A stretch of 64,000 nt of DNA, taken from positions 21,470 through 85,469 of the forward strand of contig JAEUUT010000092.1 in the NCBI GenBank assembly GCA_016787415.1. Reading direction: 5' to 3'. Numbering within the stretch: position 1 is the first letter of the stretch; each line of letters opens with the position of its first letter. Of the stretch, positions 7,919 to 15,477 are shown one piece after another. Under the pieces are notes generated by a model. It did no database searches. It saw only the letters and a list, made by a program, of their open reading frames with translations, and was not told the DNA's origin. The position numbers and the translations under genes were made by a program. Source of the DNA: Saprospiraceae bacterium. Lineage in GTDB: Bacteria; Bacteroidota; Bacteroidia; Chitinophagales; Saprospiraceae.

Positions 7919-8458
7919 TTAAGGTCTGAAAAAACTGAAAATCGTTTTGCCATAATTCCGCACATCCACCAGATTCGGATGTTCCAGAAAATCATGGTGT
8001 GGGTTGTGTTCCAGTACAAACAAGCCATCCGACACCAGCAAATTCTTTTCAAAAATCAGGTTGGGGATAATATCTATGGTAGGGAGCGCATACGGCGGCC
8101 CGGCAAAGATGTAATCGTACTGCGCGGTTGCGTGTTCGATAAACTTGAACACATCCATCTGCATGATTTTCAATTGCGCTTCTATTCCGAGCGTCTGAAT
8201 GGTTTTACGTACAAACCGAACGGCATCAGGAAATTTATCTACATACGTCACATCCTCACAACCCCGCGAAATAAATTCATAACTGTGGCTGCCCGTGCCG
8301 CCAAACAAATCGAGCACTTTGGAGGCTTCGAAATCGAGTTGGTTGTTCAGGATATTGAACAGGGCCTCCTTGGCATAGTCCGTGGTCGGTCGTGTAGGCC
8401 AGTGGTCGGCAGGTGGTGTGAAACGTCGGCCCTTGAATTTGCCTCCAATAATGCGCAT
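7919..8458 (-). CDS. rsmD: 16S rRNA (guanine966-N2)-methyltransferase, RsmD-like
   Basis: A 179-residue SAM-dependent methyltransferase predicted to modify the small ribosomal subunit RNA. The N-terminal MRIIGGKFKGRRF and RPTTDYAKEALFNIL are RsmD signatures. The SAM site is VLDLFGGTGSHSYE (48-61). The catalytic motif usually reads DPPY/F or NPPY; here it is AGPPY (119-123), a Gly in place of the Asp/Asn. Length is normal for the Bacteroidota form. It follows the DUF3822 gene by 36 bases, a pairing I associate with this phylum. The altered motif leaves activity open, although such a lineage-wide variant may still work. Confidence 0.88.
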   Translation of the reverse strand: MRIIGGKFKGRRFTPPADHWPTRPTTDYAKEALFNILNNQLDFEASKVLDLFGGTGSHSYEFISRGCEDVTYVDKFPDAVRFVRKTIQTLGIEAQLKIMQMDVFKFIEHATAQYDYIFAGPPYALPTIDIIPNLIFEKNLLVSDGLFVLEHNPHHDFLEHPNLVDVRNYGKTIFSFFRP

Positions 8459-8494
8459 ATCGTAACGGTAATTTTGAGTGCTGAAAATGGAATC

Positions 8495-9331
8495 CTACAA
8501 CAGACTGAACACCTCGAACCAGTAATGAGCAGGTAGTTCCACGGCGCTTTGCGGCAATTGAATGGACGATGGCAAAGGTGAAAAACGCAGCGTCCGGAAG
8601 TAGCGTTTCAACTGACGGAAAATTTCGGAATCTTCCACCAGGCTGCCGCTGAGCATCAGGGGCAATTCCTGCGGATTCAGTTTGAACTGGTCATACGCCA
8701 GCAGGATGTAGTATAGTGCATCATTGGCGTGCTGATATTCAAAACTATTGAAAAACAGCAGATTACGCCGCTCAAACACGGCTATTTGCAGACTCTGAAA
8801 CCTGAAGTGTACAAATACCTGGTGGTCGGAAAAATCTGCCAGGTGGTGAAAATTTTGCAACAAAGCCCCTGCCAGGTGTTGCGACGAATCGCCTTCCGGT
8901 CGGTGCTGCTCACTCCAGGTATGCAGCGAAGCCTCGATGGCATACACCAGAAAACAGTCGAATACTGACAGTGATTCATACCCGTAGTGGTTTTGCCCAC
9001 CGGCGGGCAGCAGAATCTGAAAATAATCGTTCAGGTGATCGGGATGAAACAAACGGCGGGGCACCAGCGTGGCCTGCGGTTCGGCCCAGGCCCAGGTGGT
9101 TTGCCGAAACGACCATTGCAGCACAGGCTCCTGACCCATCACCATACGGATGTGCTGCTCGGTAGGCCCGGGGCCCTGAAAATGCCAGGCTTGCAAGGCC
9201 CACACCTCTCCTGTCTCCGACAATACAGCTAGGTGTAGTCCTCCGGCGCCTACGGTCAATAGTCGGCGAGCGGTGGCGGCTGTATCGGCATTCAGGCGCT
9301 TGTCTACAAAAGAAAAAACGGATTTATCCAT
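8495..9331 (-). CDS. DUF3822 family protein
   Basis: A 278-residue soluble protein starting MDKSVFSFVDKRLNADTAATA. It has the overall features of DUF3822, a Bacteroidota family usually found beside rsmD: an N-terminal half rich in Trp and Leu, a central FNSFEYQHANDALYYILLAYDQF segment, and the LMLSGSLVEDSEIFRQLKRYF region near the C-terminus. The last segment recalls actin/ribonuclease-H-fold ATPases in arrangement, but no nucleotide-binding motif is clear. The function is unknown. It lies directly upstream of rsmD in the same direction. Confidence 0.8.
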   Translation of the reverse strand: MDKSVFSFVDKRLNADTAATARRLLTVGAGGLHLAVLSETGEVWALQAWHFQGPGPTEQHIRMVMGQEPVLQWSFRQTTWAWAEPQATLVPRRLFHPDHLNDYFQILLPAGGQNHYGYESLSVFDCFLVYAIEASLHTWSEQHRPEGDSSQHLAGALLQNFHHLADFSDHQVFVHFRFQSLQIAVFERRNLLFFNSFEYQHANDALYYILLAYDQFKLNPQELPLMLSGSLVEDSEIFRQLKRYFRTLRFSPLPSSIQLPQSAVELPAHYWFEVFSLL

Positions 9332-9654
9332 GCTAAAAAAGAACGGAAACCTGAATTCGGCACCGTCATTGCGTAAAAGCGCGTGAATGTACTGCGAATT
9401 CGGATTTCCGACTGTATTTTAGTTTGGGATGGGGGTTTGGCTTCGCCAAACGGGGGCTTTGGATTGGGCGGATAAAGCGGATTTTATTGATTCCCAGTGG
9501 CCTGACGGCCACTTTATTTTGATGATTCCTGCCTTCGGCAGTCATGTGGATTAAAAAATAGGAAAGAATAAAGTGGCCGTCAGGCCACAAAATCAATTTA
9601 ATCCGCAGAATCAATATAATCCCAAATCTCGTTTGGCGAAAGCCAAACATCTCA
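9332..9654. other. Gene-free region dominated by a palindromic element
   Basis: No coding frame with protein-like composition is seen in these 323 bases. The right two-thirds is the family-3 palindrome at 9435-9648. The remaining 9332-9434 should contain the promoter of the leftward DUF3822-rsmD pair; no strong -7 box was identified. Confidence 0.6.
9435..9648. repeat. Family-3 palindromic element
   Basis: A long imperfect palindrome with arms of about 80-90 bp. Each arm contains smaller palindromes: an outer GTTTGGCTTCGCCAAAC hairpin (9435-9451, matched at 9631-9648 by a variant with one extra base) and an inner GTGGCCTGACGGCCAC (9498-9513, matched near 9572-9588). A CTGCCTTCGGCAG hairpin is at the apex. 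The order outer hairpin, GCGGATAAAGCGGATTT, GTGGCC hairpin, apex hairpin is shared with the 378-bp element at 35331-35708. It ends six bases before the stop of the bactofilin gene. It contains no ORF. Confidence 0.85.
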
Positions 9655-10047
9655 CTAAGCCTTGCTCTCCCCTATTTTGCAAGACCCATTGTACCGCGCC
9701 CCTTCTTCCACCACCATGGTTTTGGCTGTGATATTGCCTTCAATGACAGCGGAATCCATCAGGTGCAGGGCTTCCTTGATAAACAGGTCGCCTTTGATTT
9801 TGCCTTTGATAGCGGCGTCACGGGCATGGATATTGCCTTGTACATAACTGGTGTCGCCCATGACAAAACGTTTGTCGACCTTCACTTCGCCGTGGATAGC
9901 GCCGTCGAGCCGCACATTTTCATTGCAGGCAAACGAACCTTCTATAACGGTGCCTTTTGCAATGACGGTGGTGGCTGATCCTTCTTTGTCGGCGCCGATC
10001 AGGGTGCTGGCGGCAGGGCTCTTTTCTTTGGTATTGCTTCCAAACAT
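9655..10047 (-). CDS. Bactofilin-like polymer-forming protein
   Basis: A 130-residue cytoskeletal protein of the bactofilin (DUF583) family, which forms nucleotide-independent filaments used in shape and polarity control. A short disordered N-terminus (MFGSNTKEKSPAAST) leads into the beta-helix core: VIAKGTVIEGSF, NVRLDGAIHGEV, AAIKGKIKGDLF, AVIEGNITAKTM. The periodic G-x-I/V-x-G steps are diagnostic. The start at 10047 was chosen because an upstream in-frame ATG at 10152 adds Trp/Cys-rich sequence unlike the family. It is divergent from tsaD. Confidence 0.9.
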   Translation of the reverse strand: MFGSNTKEKSPAASTLIGADKEGSATTVIAKGTVIEGSFACNENVRLDGAIHGEVKVDKRFVMGDTSYVQGNIHARDAAIKGKIKGDLFIKEALHLMDSAVIEGNITAKTMVVEEGARYNGSCKIGESKA

Positions 10048-10186
10048 AGAAAACAGGTGATTTGAAATTTTCGGATAGTATGTTTTGATTCTACCCCACC
10101 AGGGCGGGATGTGTTCTAAACAACAAAGAATCATGCCAATTCCGGCGGCCATGCTATCCTGTTGTGGTCAAGCGTTGCAAAAGTCG

Positions 10187-10194
10187 TATTTTTG
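10187..10194 (+). promoter_or_regulatory. -7-type promoter box upstream of tsaD
   Basis: TATTTTTG matches TAnnTTTG exactly, and TTG at 10162-10164 lies 22 bases upstream as a possible -33 element. A transcript starting here would carry the whole family-2 palindrome (10235-10338) in its leader before the tsaD start at 10356. Confidence 0.4.
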
Positions 10195-10234
10195 TGCGAT
10201 CAAATACTATTAAATACAAATATGTTTTTTGTCT

Positions 10235-10338
10235 ACTCTCCGCTTAGTGTCCTTCGTGCAATCCTTTGTGTCCTTAGTGTTAAAATTTTTAAACACGAAG
10301 GACACAAAGGATTGCACGAAGGACACTAAGTGGAGAGT
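10235..10338. repeat. Family-2 palindrome, full-length copy
   Basis: About 50-bp arms (10235-10285 and 10287-10338) are complementary apart from a few substitutions and a one-base difference near the apex, and meet at a short A/T-rich turn. Each arm reads CTTNGTGTCCTTNGTG, CAATCC, then a second GTGTCCTT block. It ends 17 bases before the tsaD start codon and therefore lies in the probable 5' leader. The copy at 7829-7910 is a shorter relative. Confidence 0.88.
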
Positions 10339-10355
10339 GGGCTGGATACTCGAAT

Positions 10356-11348
10356 ATGAGCATTACCATTTTAGCCATAGAATCCTCCTGCGATGACACC
10401 TCTGCTGCCATCATTCGCGACGGCGAGGTATTATCCAATTGTATTGCCAATCAGGAGGCCCATCGCCAGTACGGCGGTGTGGTGCCAGAAGTAGCCTCAC
10501 GCGCACACCAGGCCAATATTGTTCCGGTAGTCGACCTGGCCCTGAACAAAGCGGGCGTTCGGAAAGAAGACATCGGTGCAGTAGCCTTCACCCGTGGCCC
10601 CGGCTTGCTGGGATCCTTGCTTGTGGGCACTTCTTTTGCCAAAGCCTATGCACTCAGTTACGGTCTGCCGCTGATAGAAGTGAACCACATGCACGCGCAT
10701 GTGCTGGCGCATTTTGCGGAAAACCCCAAACCTGCATTTCCCTTTCTGTGCCTGACAGTGAGTGGCGGCCACACCCAGATTGTGCTCGTACGCGATTACC
10801 TCGATATGGAAGTGATTGGCGAAACCCTCGACGATGCAGCCGGCGAAGCCTTCGACAAAACGGGGAAAATACTCAACCTCGGCTACCCTGCCGGGCCTGT
10901 GATCGACAAATTAGCCAGGGAAGGAACACCGCGTTTCGCTTTCCCGGAGCCCGCTATTGCTGCCTACAACTTTAGTTTCAGTGGCTTGAAAACCAGCATT
11001 TTATATTTTCTGAAAAAGGAAATGGCTGCCAATCCGGATTTTATCACGGAAAACCTGAACGACATCTGCGCGTCGGTGCAGCAGAGTATCATCACCATCC
11101 TGTTGAAAAAACTGCGGAAAGCAGCCCGCGAAACCGGTATTCGGGAAATCGCCATTGCCGGGGGCGTGAGCGCCAACTCGGGCCTGCGCCGTGCCCTGGA
11201 AGAAATGGGCGCCCGAGAAGGCTGGAATACCTACATCCCTGCTTTTCAATATTGCACCGACAATGCGGGCATGATTGGCGTGGCGGCGTACTACAAATAC
11301 CTGAAAGGGGAATTTTGTTCGCAGGATGCGGTGCCCTTTGCGCGGTAG
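10356..11348 (+). CDS. tsaD: tRNA N6-threonylcarbamoyladenosine transferase TsaD
   Basis: Transfers threonylcarbamoyl to A37 of ANN-decoding tRNAs, together with TsaB and TsaE, in the cytoplasm. The 330-residue protein has the ASKHA-fold ATPase start MSITILAIESSCDDTSAAI, the EVASRAHQ motif (45-52), and NHMHAHVLAHF (110-120), whose His111 and His115 bind the metal. GGVSANSGLR and FQYCTDNAGMIG near the C-terminus complete the family pattern. It is full length. Its start codon is only 17 bases after a very stable palindrome. A leftward-facing terminator-like hairpin lies just past its stop. Confidence 0.96.
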   Translation: MSITILAIESSCDDTSAAIIRDGEVLSNCIANQEAHRQYGGVVPEVASRAHQANIVPVVDLALNKAGVRKEDIGAVAFTRGPGLLGSLLVGTSFAKAYALSYGLPLIEVNHMHAHVLAHFAENPKPAFPFLCLTVSGGHTQIVLVRDYLDMEVIGETLDDAAGEAFDKTGKILNLGYPAGPVIDKLAREGTPRFAFPEPAIAAYNFSFSGLKTSILYFLKKEMAANPDFITENLNDICASVQQSIITILLKKLRKAARETGIREIAIAGGVSANSGLRRALEEMGAREGWNTYIPAFQYCTDNAGMIGVAAYYKYLKGEFCSQDAVPFAR

Positions 11349-12181
11349 CGCCATAAAAAAAGCCGCCCCGCAAGACACGCTTGCGAGACGGCAACTCACA
11401 TCATTTGGTAACCAACAAAACTGTTGACTCTAACAGGGTTTTGTGTTTTCAAAAGGTTGTTTTCACTGGTTATGCGGGATCGGCCCAAGGGGAGGCCTCA
11501 CAATTGGGATCATACAGGGTTGTATGACGGAATTTGGGAATGGTTTTGGGAAGTGTGTTTTCAAAGGTGGTTTTTTGGGGCGAGGTAGAAATCATGTATT
11601 GCTACAATCATTCAAGTTCATGCACACATTTTCAATTGGTTTGGGTGGTTTCCCGGGGAAGGGTGTTGTTTGGCTCGAGATTAGGCATTCGGGGTAGCAA
11701 ATGGCTTTTGTCTCATGGTTTTCATGTCGAAGCGTTCAAGCGAAACCCTGACAGTGGTCCGTCGTCGGCCCCCGCCTATTGACTTTTATCGGAGACACTG
11801 CCAGGTTTGAACTCGCTCGGGTTGGTTTGGGAGGTTTTTGGAAGGGGTTTATGGTTTGTTGGAAGTCAGTGGTTTTCTGGGTCTTCCGGCTTTTTGGTTA
11901 TCTGCCGAGGTATTCCTTTGAGTACCGCGGCGTCGCATACTGTTTCATTCCGTTTTTGATAGGACAAAGATGCAGGGGGTAGACCCAGGCCGTCAAACAC
12001 AGATTTTGAGATTACTTCCAAGACTAATCCCAAGTCCCATTTCCGTGAGGCGAAGCCGAACACCTATCCTAAAAAAAACCAGCGATGTCTCATGTTTTTA
12101 GGACTTTTGTCTTTGTTCATTGCTATCTCAACAATGAAAGCACGCTTTTTTGACTAAAAAAGCCCATTTACCCGCCATTTC
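11349..12181. other. 830-base gene-free stretch of unusual composition
   Basis: The plus strand is rich in G and T (many GGTTT and TTTGGG words). Several short frames exist on both strands (for example 11443-11697 plus and 11866-12063 minus), but none encodes a plausible protein. A terminator-like hairpin at its left edge is oriented for leftward transcription. A tRNA T-arm-like stretch occurs near 11805 on the minus strand, without a matching acceptor stem. Around 12025-12062 the sequence resembles the right end of the family-3 element (TAATCCCAA and GGCGAAGCC words). A decayed element or an unrecognised non-coding RNA is possible. Confidence 0.45.
11355..11392 (-). terminator. Leftward rho-independent terminator-like hairpin
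   Basis: Read on the minus strand, a stem of GCCG/CGGC (11362-11365 with 11389-11392) and GCAAG/CTTGC (70-74 with 80-84 of 11300) is followed by seven T residues (11361-11355). It points against tsaD, which ends at 11348, and no leftward protein gene precedes it. On the plus strand there is no T-run after the hairpin. Confidence 0.5.
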
Positions 12182-13834
12182 ATGCACAATAGTCCACTCA
12201 TACGCACCCTTCAATTGCTTCGGCAGGAAGAGATAGATACCCTGTATTTATTCGTTCAGTCGCCTGTTTTCAATACGGTGCGGCCTGAAGAAACCCGGAA
12301 TTTATTTGAATTTCTGAAAAACCATTACCCGCATTTCAACCATGCTTCGCTGGATCGGGAGCAGGCAGGGCGTCGTTTTTTCCCCCAATCGAAGGATCCG
12401 GTAGCGGCTTTGCACCGCACGATGACGCAGGTAATGGCTATTGTCCGAAAATTTATCACCTTCCAACACTGGAATGCCGGCGAGGAATCGGCCGGGAAAA
12501 AAGGTGGGTCGGTATCGGAATCGCTGCACGACACGCGCCAGCGACTGGCACTGATGCGTTTTTACAGCGAACGATTGCACCAGCAGAAATCGCCGCAGCC
12601 TGCACAGGCTTCCGCCGCAGACGCCGGCAACCGCCGCGAACGTAAGGCCGAAAATTTCTTTTTAAACCTGTACCAGCAGGCCAAAAAAGAAATCGACAGC
12701 CATCGGCAGTTTTCCCATTTTGAAGAATACGAATTTACCGATTTCCACTATTTCAGGTTTTTGCTCGAACAGGAAAAATCGTATTACGAAAGCCTGGAGG
12801 AAAATCATTACAGCGACCACAATTTCCTGCCGACCATGGAGCGGCTCGATGAGTTTTACCTCCTGAACAAACTCGATCTGATGTGTCGACAGATGCACTA
12901 CCAGCGCATCGCAGAGGTGTACGACCGCGATTCTGACGAGTTTCAGCGCCTGCAAACAAATCGGGATATTACGGTACAACTGGCACACCTGCTCACCGAG
13001 CGCCACTACCTACAGTCGCCAGCCATTCGTTTTTACTGCCTGATGCTGGATTTTCTAACACAGGACGACCCGACGCATGCCGACGAATTGTCGGAACAAA
13101 TCGGTCAGTGGTTGAAAGAGTATCCGAATGTGCTGCCGCAGGATCGCCTGCGCGACTGCAAGATTATGTTGCGCAGTTTCTGGCCCAGCAGGTACCTGGA
13201 AACCAAGGATCGGCGTTTTCTGGAACGCCTGTACCAGATTCAACTCGATCAGTTACGTGCCATCGGAACTCAAAATGGCCTGCCCAGCAGCCAGATACAA
13301 AACATCATGTTTACAGCCCTGAAACTGGGCCATATCAATTGGGCAGAGATGTTTTACAATGAGTTCAAAGGGCGTATCATGGGTACGCAACAACAGGAAC
13401 TGATTGCCGATATTCTACAATCCGCACTTCATTTTTCGAGAAAAGAGTTCAAACAGGCTTCCAAAACCCTGCCCCACTACCTCCATTACGGCGAACTGGA
13501 CGATATTTACCTGTATGCCATCAGCGCTACGCTGGATGCGCGTATTCGCTACGAACTCGACGACCTGGACAATGATTACGGTGAAAATATGATGCGCGCT
13601 ACTTCTACGCACATCCGACGCGATGATGCAATGCCTGCGCACCGACGGGATGAACGGGTACGCTTTTTCAGCATTGTTTCGGCACTTGACAAACTGCGGC
13701 AACAGCACCTGCGCAAGGAAAATATCGCTCCCGGCCTGGCAAAAATCCGCAAACGCCTCGATCAGGAAACCGTGGTAGATTGGGAGTGGCTGGAGGAAAA
13801 GTATACCGAATTGGCTAAAACTGGAAATAAATAA
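12182..13834 (+). CDS. Conserved helical protein of unknown function
   Basis: A 550-residue soluble protein without signal peptide, starting MHNSPLIRTLQLLRQEEIDT. It is almost entirely predicted helical, with paired amphipathic helices rich in Leu, Tyr, Phe and Arg in TPR-like array style, for example EYEFTDFHYFRFLLEQEKSY and HLLTERHYLQSPAIRFY. I recall proteins of this kind as common hypothetical proteins in Saprospiria, but cannot name a domain. The last 20 bases overlap the 3' end of the convergent MBOAT gene. The function is unknown; a scaffold role is only a guess. Confidence 0.8.
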   Translation: MHNSPLIRTLQLLRQEEIDTLYLFVQSPVFNTVRPEETRNLFEFLKNHYPHFNHASLDREQAGRRFFPQSKDPVAALHRTMTQVMAIVRKFITFQHWNAGEESAGKKGGSVSESLHDTRQRLALMRFYSERLHQQKSPQPAQASAADAGNRRERKAENFFLNLYQQAKKEIDSHRQFSHFEEYEFTDFHYFRFLLEQEKSYYESLEENHYSDHNFLPTMERLDEFYLLNKLDLMCRQMHYQRIAEVYDRDSDEFQRLQTNRDITVQLAHLLTERHYLQSPAIRFYCLMLDFLTQDDPTHADELSEQIGQWLKEYPNVLPQDRLRDCKIMLRSFWPSRYLETKDRRFLERLYQIQLDQLRAIGTQNGLPSSQIQNIMFTALKLGHINWAEMFYNEFKGRIMGTQQQELIADILQSALHFSRKEFKQASKTLPHYLHYGELDDIYLYAISATLDARIRYELDDLDNDYGENMMRATSTHIRRDDAMPAHRRDERVRFFSIVSALDKLRQQHLRKENIAPGLAKIRKRLDQETVVDWEWLEEKYTELAKTGNK

Positions 13835-15284
13835 ACGGCTGCACTTCAGCCGATTTAATCTGCATCACTAGCATAATCATCAGCGTTATCAAGGCAGCCT
13901 TGAATACCAGCGGCAGAGAAGTAACAACTCCCTGCGCCCATTTTTCGGAAGATACCGGCAGCATGTGCAGTCCGTAGCCCAAGGTCATCCAGAAAATGAC
14001 CGCAGCATAACCGTTCAGGAAATCCGGGAAAATTTCGGGCCTGAAATCAAAGAAAATCTGGTGCAGCATCGACTGTACCACTTCCAGGTCTTCCGCCCGG
14101 AAAAATATCCAGCAAAAACAGACAAAGTGGAACGTCAGCAAACCGCCGAGGGTGCGGCGCCAGAAGCCGGGGCTGGTCGGAAACAACCCCTTCCACCAGC
14201 GTTCGAGGGCCAGCAAACCGCCGTGCAGCCCCCCCCAGAGGATAAACCGCGTGGCGGCGCCATGCCAAAGCCCGCCCAGCAGCATCGTGAGCATGAGATT
14301 GATATAGGTGCGAATGCGCCCTTTTCTATTGCCGCCCAGTGGAATGTACAGGTAGTCACGCAGCCAGGTGGAAAGTGAAATATGCCAGCGTTGCCAGAAC
14401 TCGGTGAGACTGAGCGATTGATACGGCGAGTTAAAGTTGGGCGGGAAATGATATCCGAGCAACAAGCCAATACCTATGGCCATATCCGTGTATCCGCTGA
14501 AGTCGCAGTAAATCTGCATGGCATAGCCATACACCCCGAACAGGTTTTCGAGCCCGGAATACACCTGCGGCGATTCGAAAATGCGCTCCACAAAATTGAC
14601 GCTGATATAGTCTGAAATGACGGCTTTTTTGAACAAACCGGCACAAATCAGGTACACCCCTCGCCCAAAGTCTTCGCGGCTGACAAACGCAGGCCGGTGA
14701 ATTTGCGGTAAAAAATCTACTGCGCGCACAATCGGGCCGGCCACCATTTGCGGGAAAAACGTAACGAAAAACGCATAGTCCCAGATGTTGTGCAGGGCCT
14801 TCAGTTCGCCTCTATACACATCGATGGTATAACTCAGCGACTGGAAAGTGAAGAAAGAAATCCCTACTGGCAGGAAAATATCGAATGGCCCGATAGCAGT
14901 ACCAGTGAGCCCCGAAATCAATTCCGCGAAATAATTGGTGTATTTGAAATAGGCCAGCATGCCGAGGTTGGCGATGAGGCTCCAAACCAGCAGAATCTTT
15001 TTACTGCGTTTGTCTTCCGCCTGTTCGATCCAGCGGGCCAGGTTGTAGTCGAGAATTACGCTGACTACCAGCAACAAGAAAAAGATGCCGCTGCTTTTAT
15101 AGTAAAAATAAACGGAAAAAAGCGTAGCCCAGATGATGCGCGCCCTTTCATGCGGAATCAATGCCCTGTAAATGGCAAAAAAGCCAAGAAAAAAGAACAG
15201 AAAAACCCCGCTGCTGAAGATCAGCGGTGATTCCGGGTGATAGGTAAACTGGTCGAGGATTTTAGAAAAATCGAACTGGAACAT
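13815..15284 (-). CDS. MBOAT family O-acyltransferase (DltB/AlgI-like)
   Basis: A 489-residue inner-membrane enzyme with about 11 hydrophobic segments. The MBOAT signatures are clear: FFPQMVAGPIVRAVDFLPQ, YCDFSGYTDMAIGIGLLLGY, LTEFWQRWHISLSTWLRDYLY, and the catalytic-His motif GGLWHGAATRF. Members of this branch transfer acetyl or other acyl groups to exported polysaccharides or cell-wall polymers, usually with a SGNH-hydrolase-like partner. No such partner is adjacent here, so the acceptor cannot be inferred. A perfect -7 box lies 22 bases upstream. Its 3' end overlaps the convergent gene by 20 bases. Confidence 0.93.
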   Translation of the reverse strand: MFQFDFSKILDQFTYHPESPLIFSSGVFLFFFLGFFAIYRALIPHERARIIWATLFSVYFYYKSSGIFFLLLVVSVILDYNLARWIEQAEDKRSKKILLVWSLIANLGMLAYFKYTNYFAELISGLTGTAIGPFDIFLPVGISFFTFQSLSYTIDVYRGELKALHNIWDYAFFVTFFPQMVAGPIVRAVDFLPQIHRPAFVSREDFGRGVYLICAGLFKKAVISDYISVNFVERIFESPQVYSGLENLFGVYGYAMQIYCDFSGYTDMAIGIGLLLGYHFPPNFNSPYQSLSLTEFWQRWHISLSTWLRDYLYIPLGGNRKGRIRTYINLMLTMLLGGLWHGAATRFILWGGLHGGLLALERWWKGLFPTSPGFWRRTLGGLLTFHFVCFCWIFFRAEDLEVVQSMLHQIFFDFRPEIFPDFLNGYAAVIFWMTLGYGLHMLPVSSEKWAQGVVTSLPLVFKAALITLMIMLVMQIKSAEVQPFIYFQF

Positions 15285-15306
15285 ACAGGGCCTCGTAAAG
15301 GGCGGG

Positions 15307-15314
15307 CAAAAGTA
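15307..15314 (-). promoter_or_regulatory. -7-type promoter box for the MBOAT gene
   Basis: The minus strand reads TACTTTTG, an exact TAnnTTTG match, followed by CC, 22 bases before the ATG at 15284. Confidence 0.5.
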
Positions 15315-15336
15315 GAAATTCTAAATATAATTCACG

Positions 15337-15477
15337 CCAATCCGCGAAAATCCGTTCTTATCTGTGTAATCCGTGTTTCCATTCCAATCCGCGAAAATCC
15401 GTTCCTATCTGCGTAATCCGTGTTTCCATTCCAATCCGCGAAAATCCGTTCCTATCCGTGTAATCTGTGTTTCACGG
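15337..15477. repeat. Three tandem copies of a 47-bp repeat (family-1 vocabulary)
   Basis: Units at 15337-15383, 15384-15430 and 15431-15477 are about 90 percent alike. Each reads CCAATCCGCGAAAATCCG, then CTATCNGNGTAATC, then a GTGTTTCCATT-like end. The third unit diverges at its end and contains the stop codon of the yggS-like gene (15472-15474, minus strand). Unlike the other elements these are direct repeats. The words CGCGAAAATCCG and GTAATCCGTGTT are related to the arms of the palindrome at 1494-1652. Confidence 0.92.

Noticed and set aside
11780..11880. tRNA-like T-arm on the minus strand near 11805
   Set aside because: A TTCAAAC loop with four of five stem pairs is present, but no complementary acceptor or anticodon arm could be placed within 100 bases.
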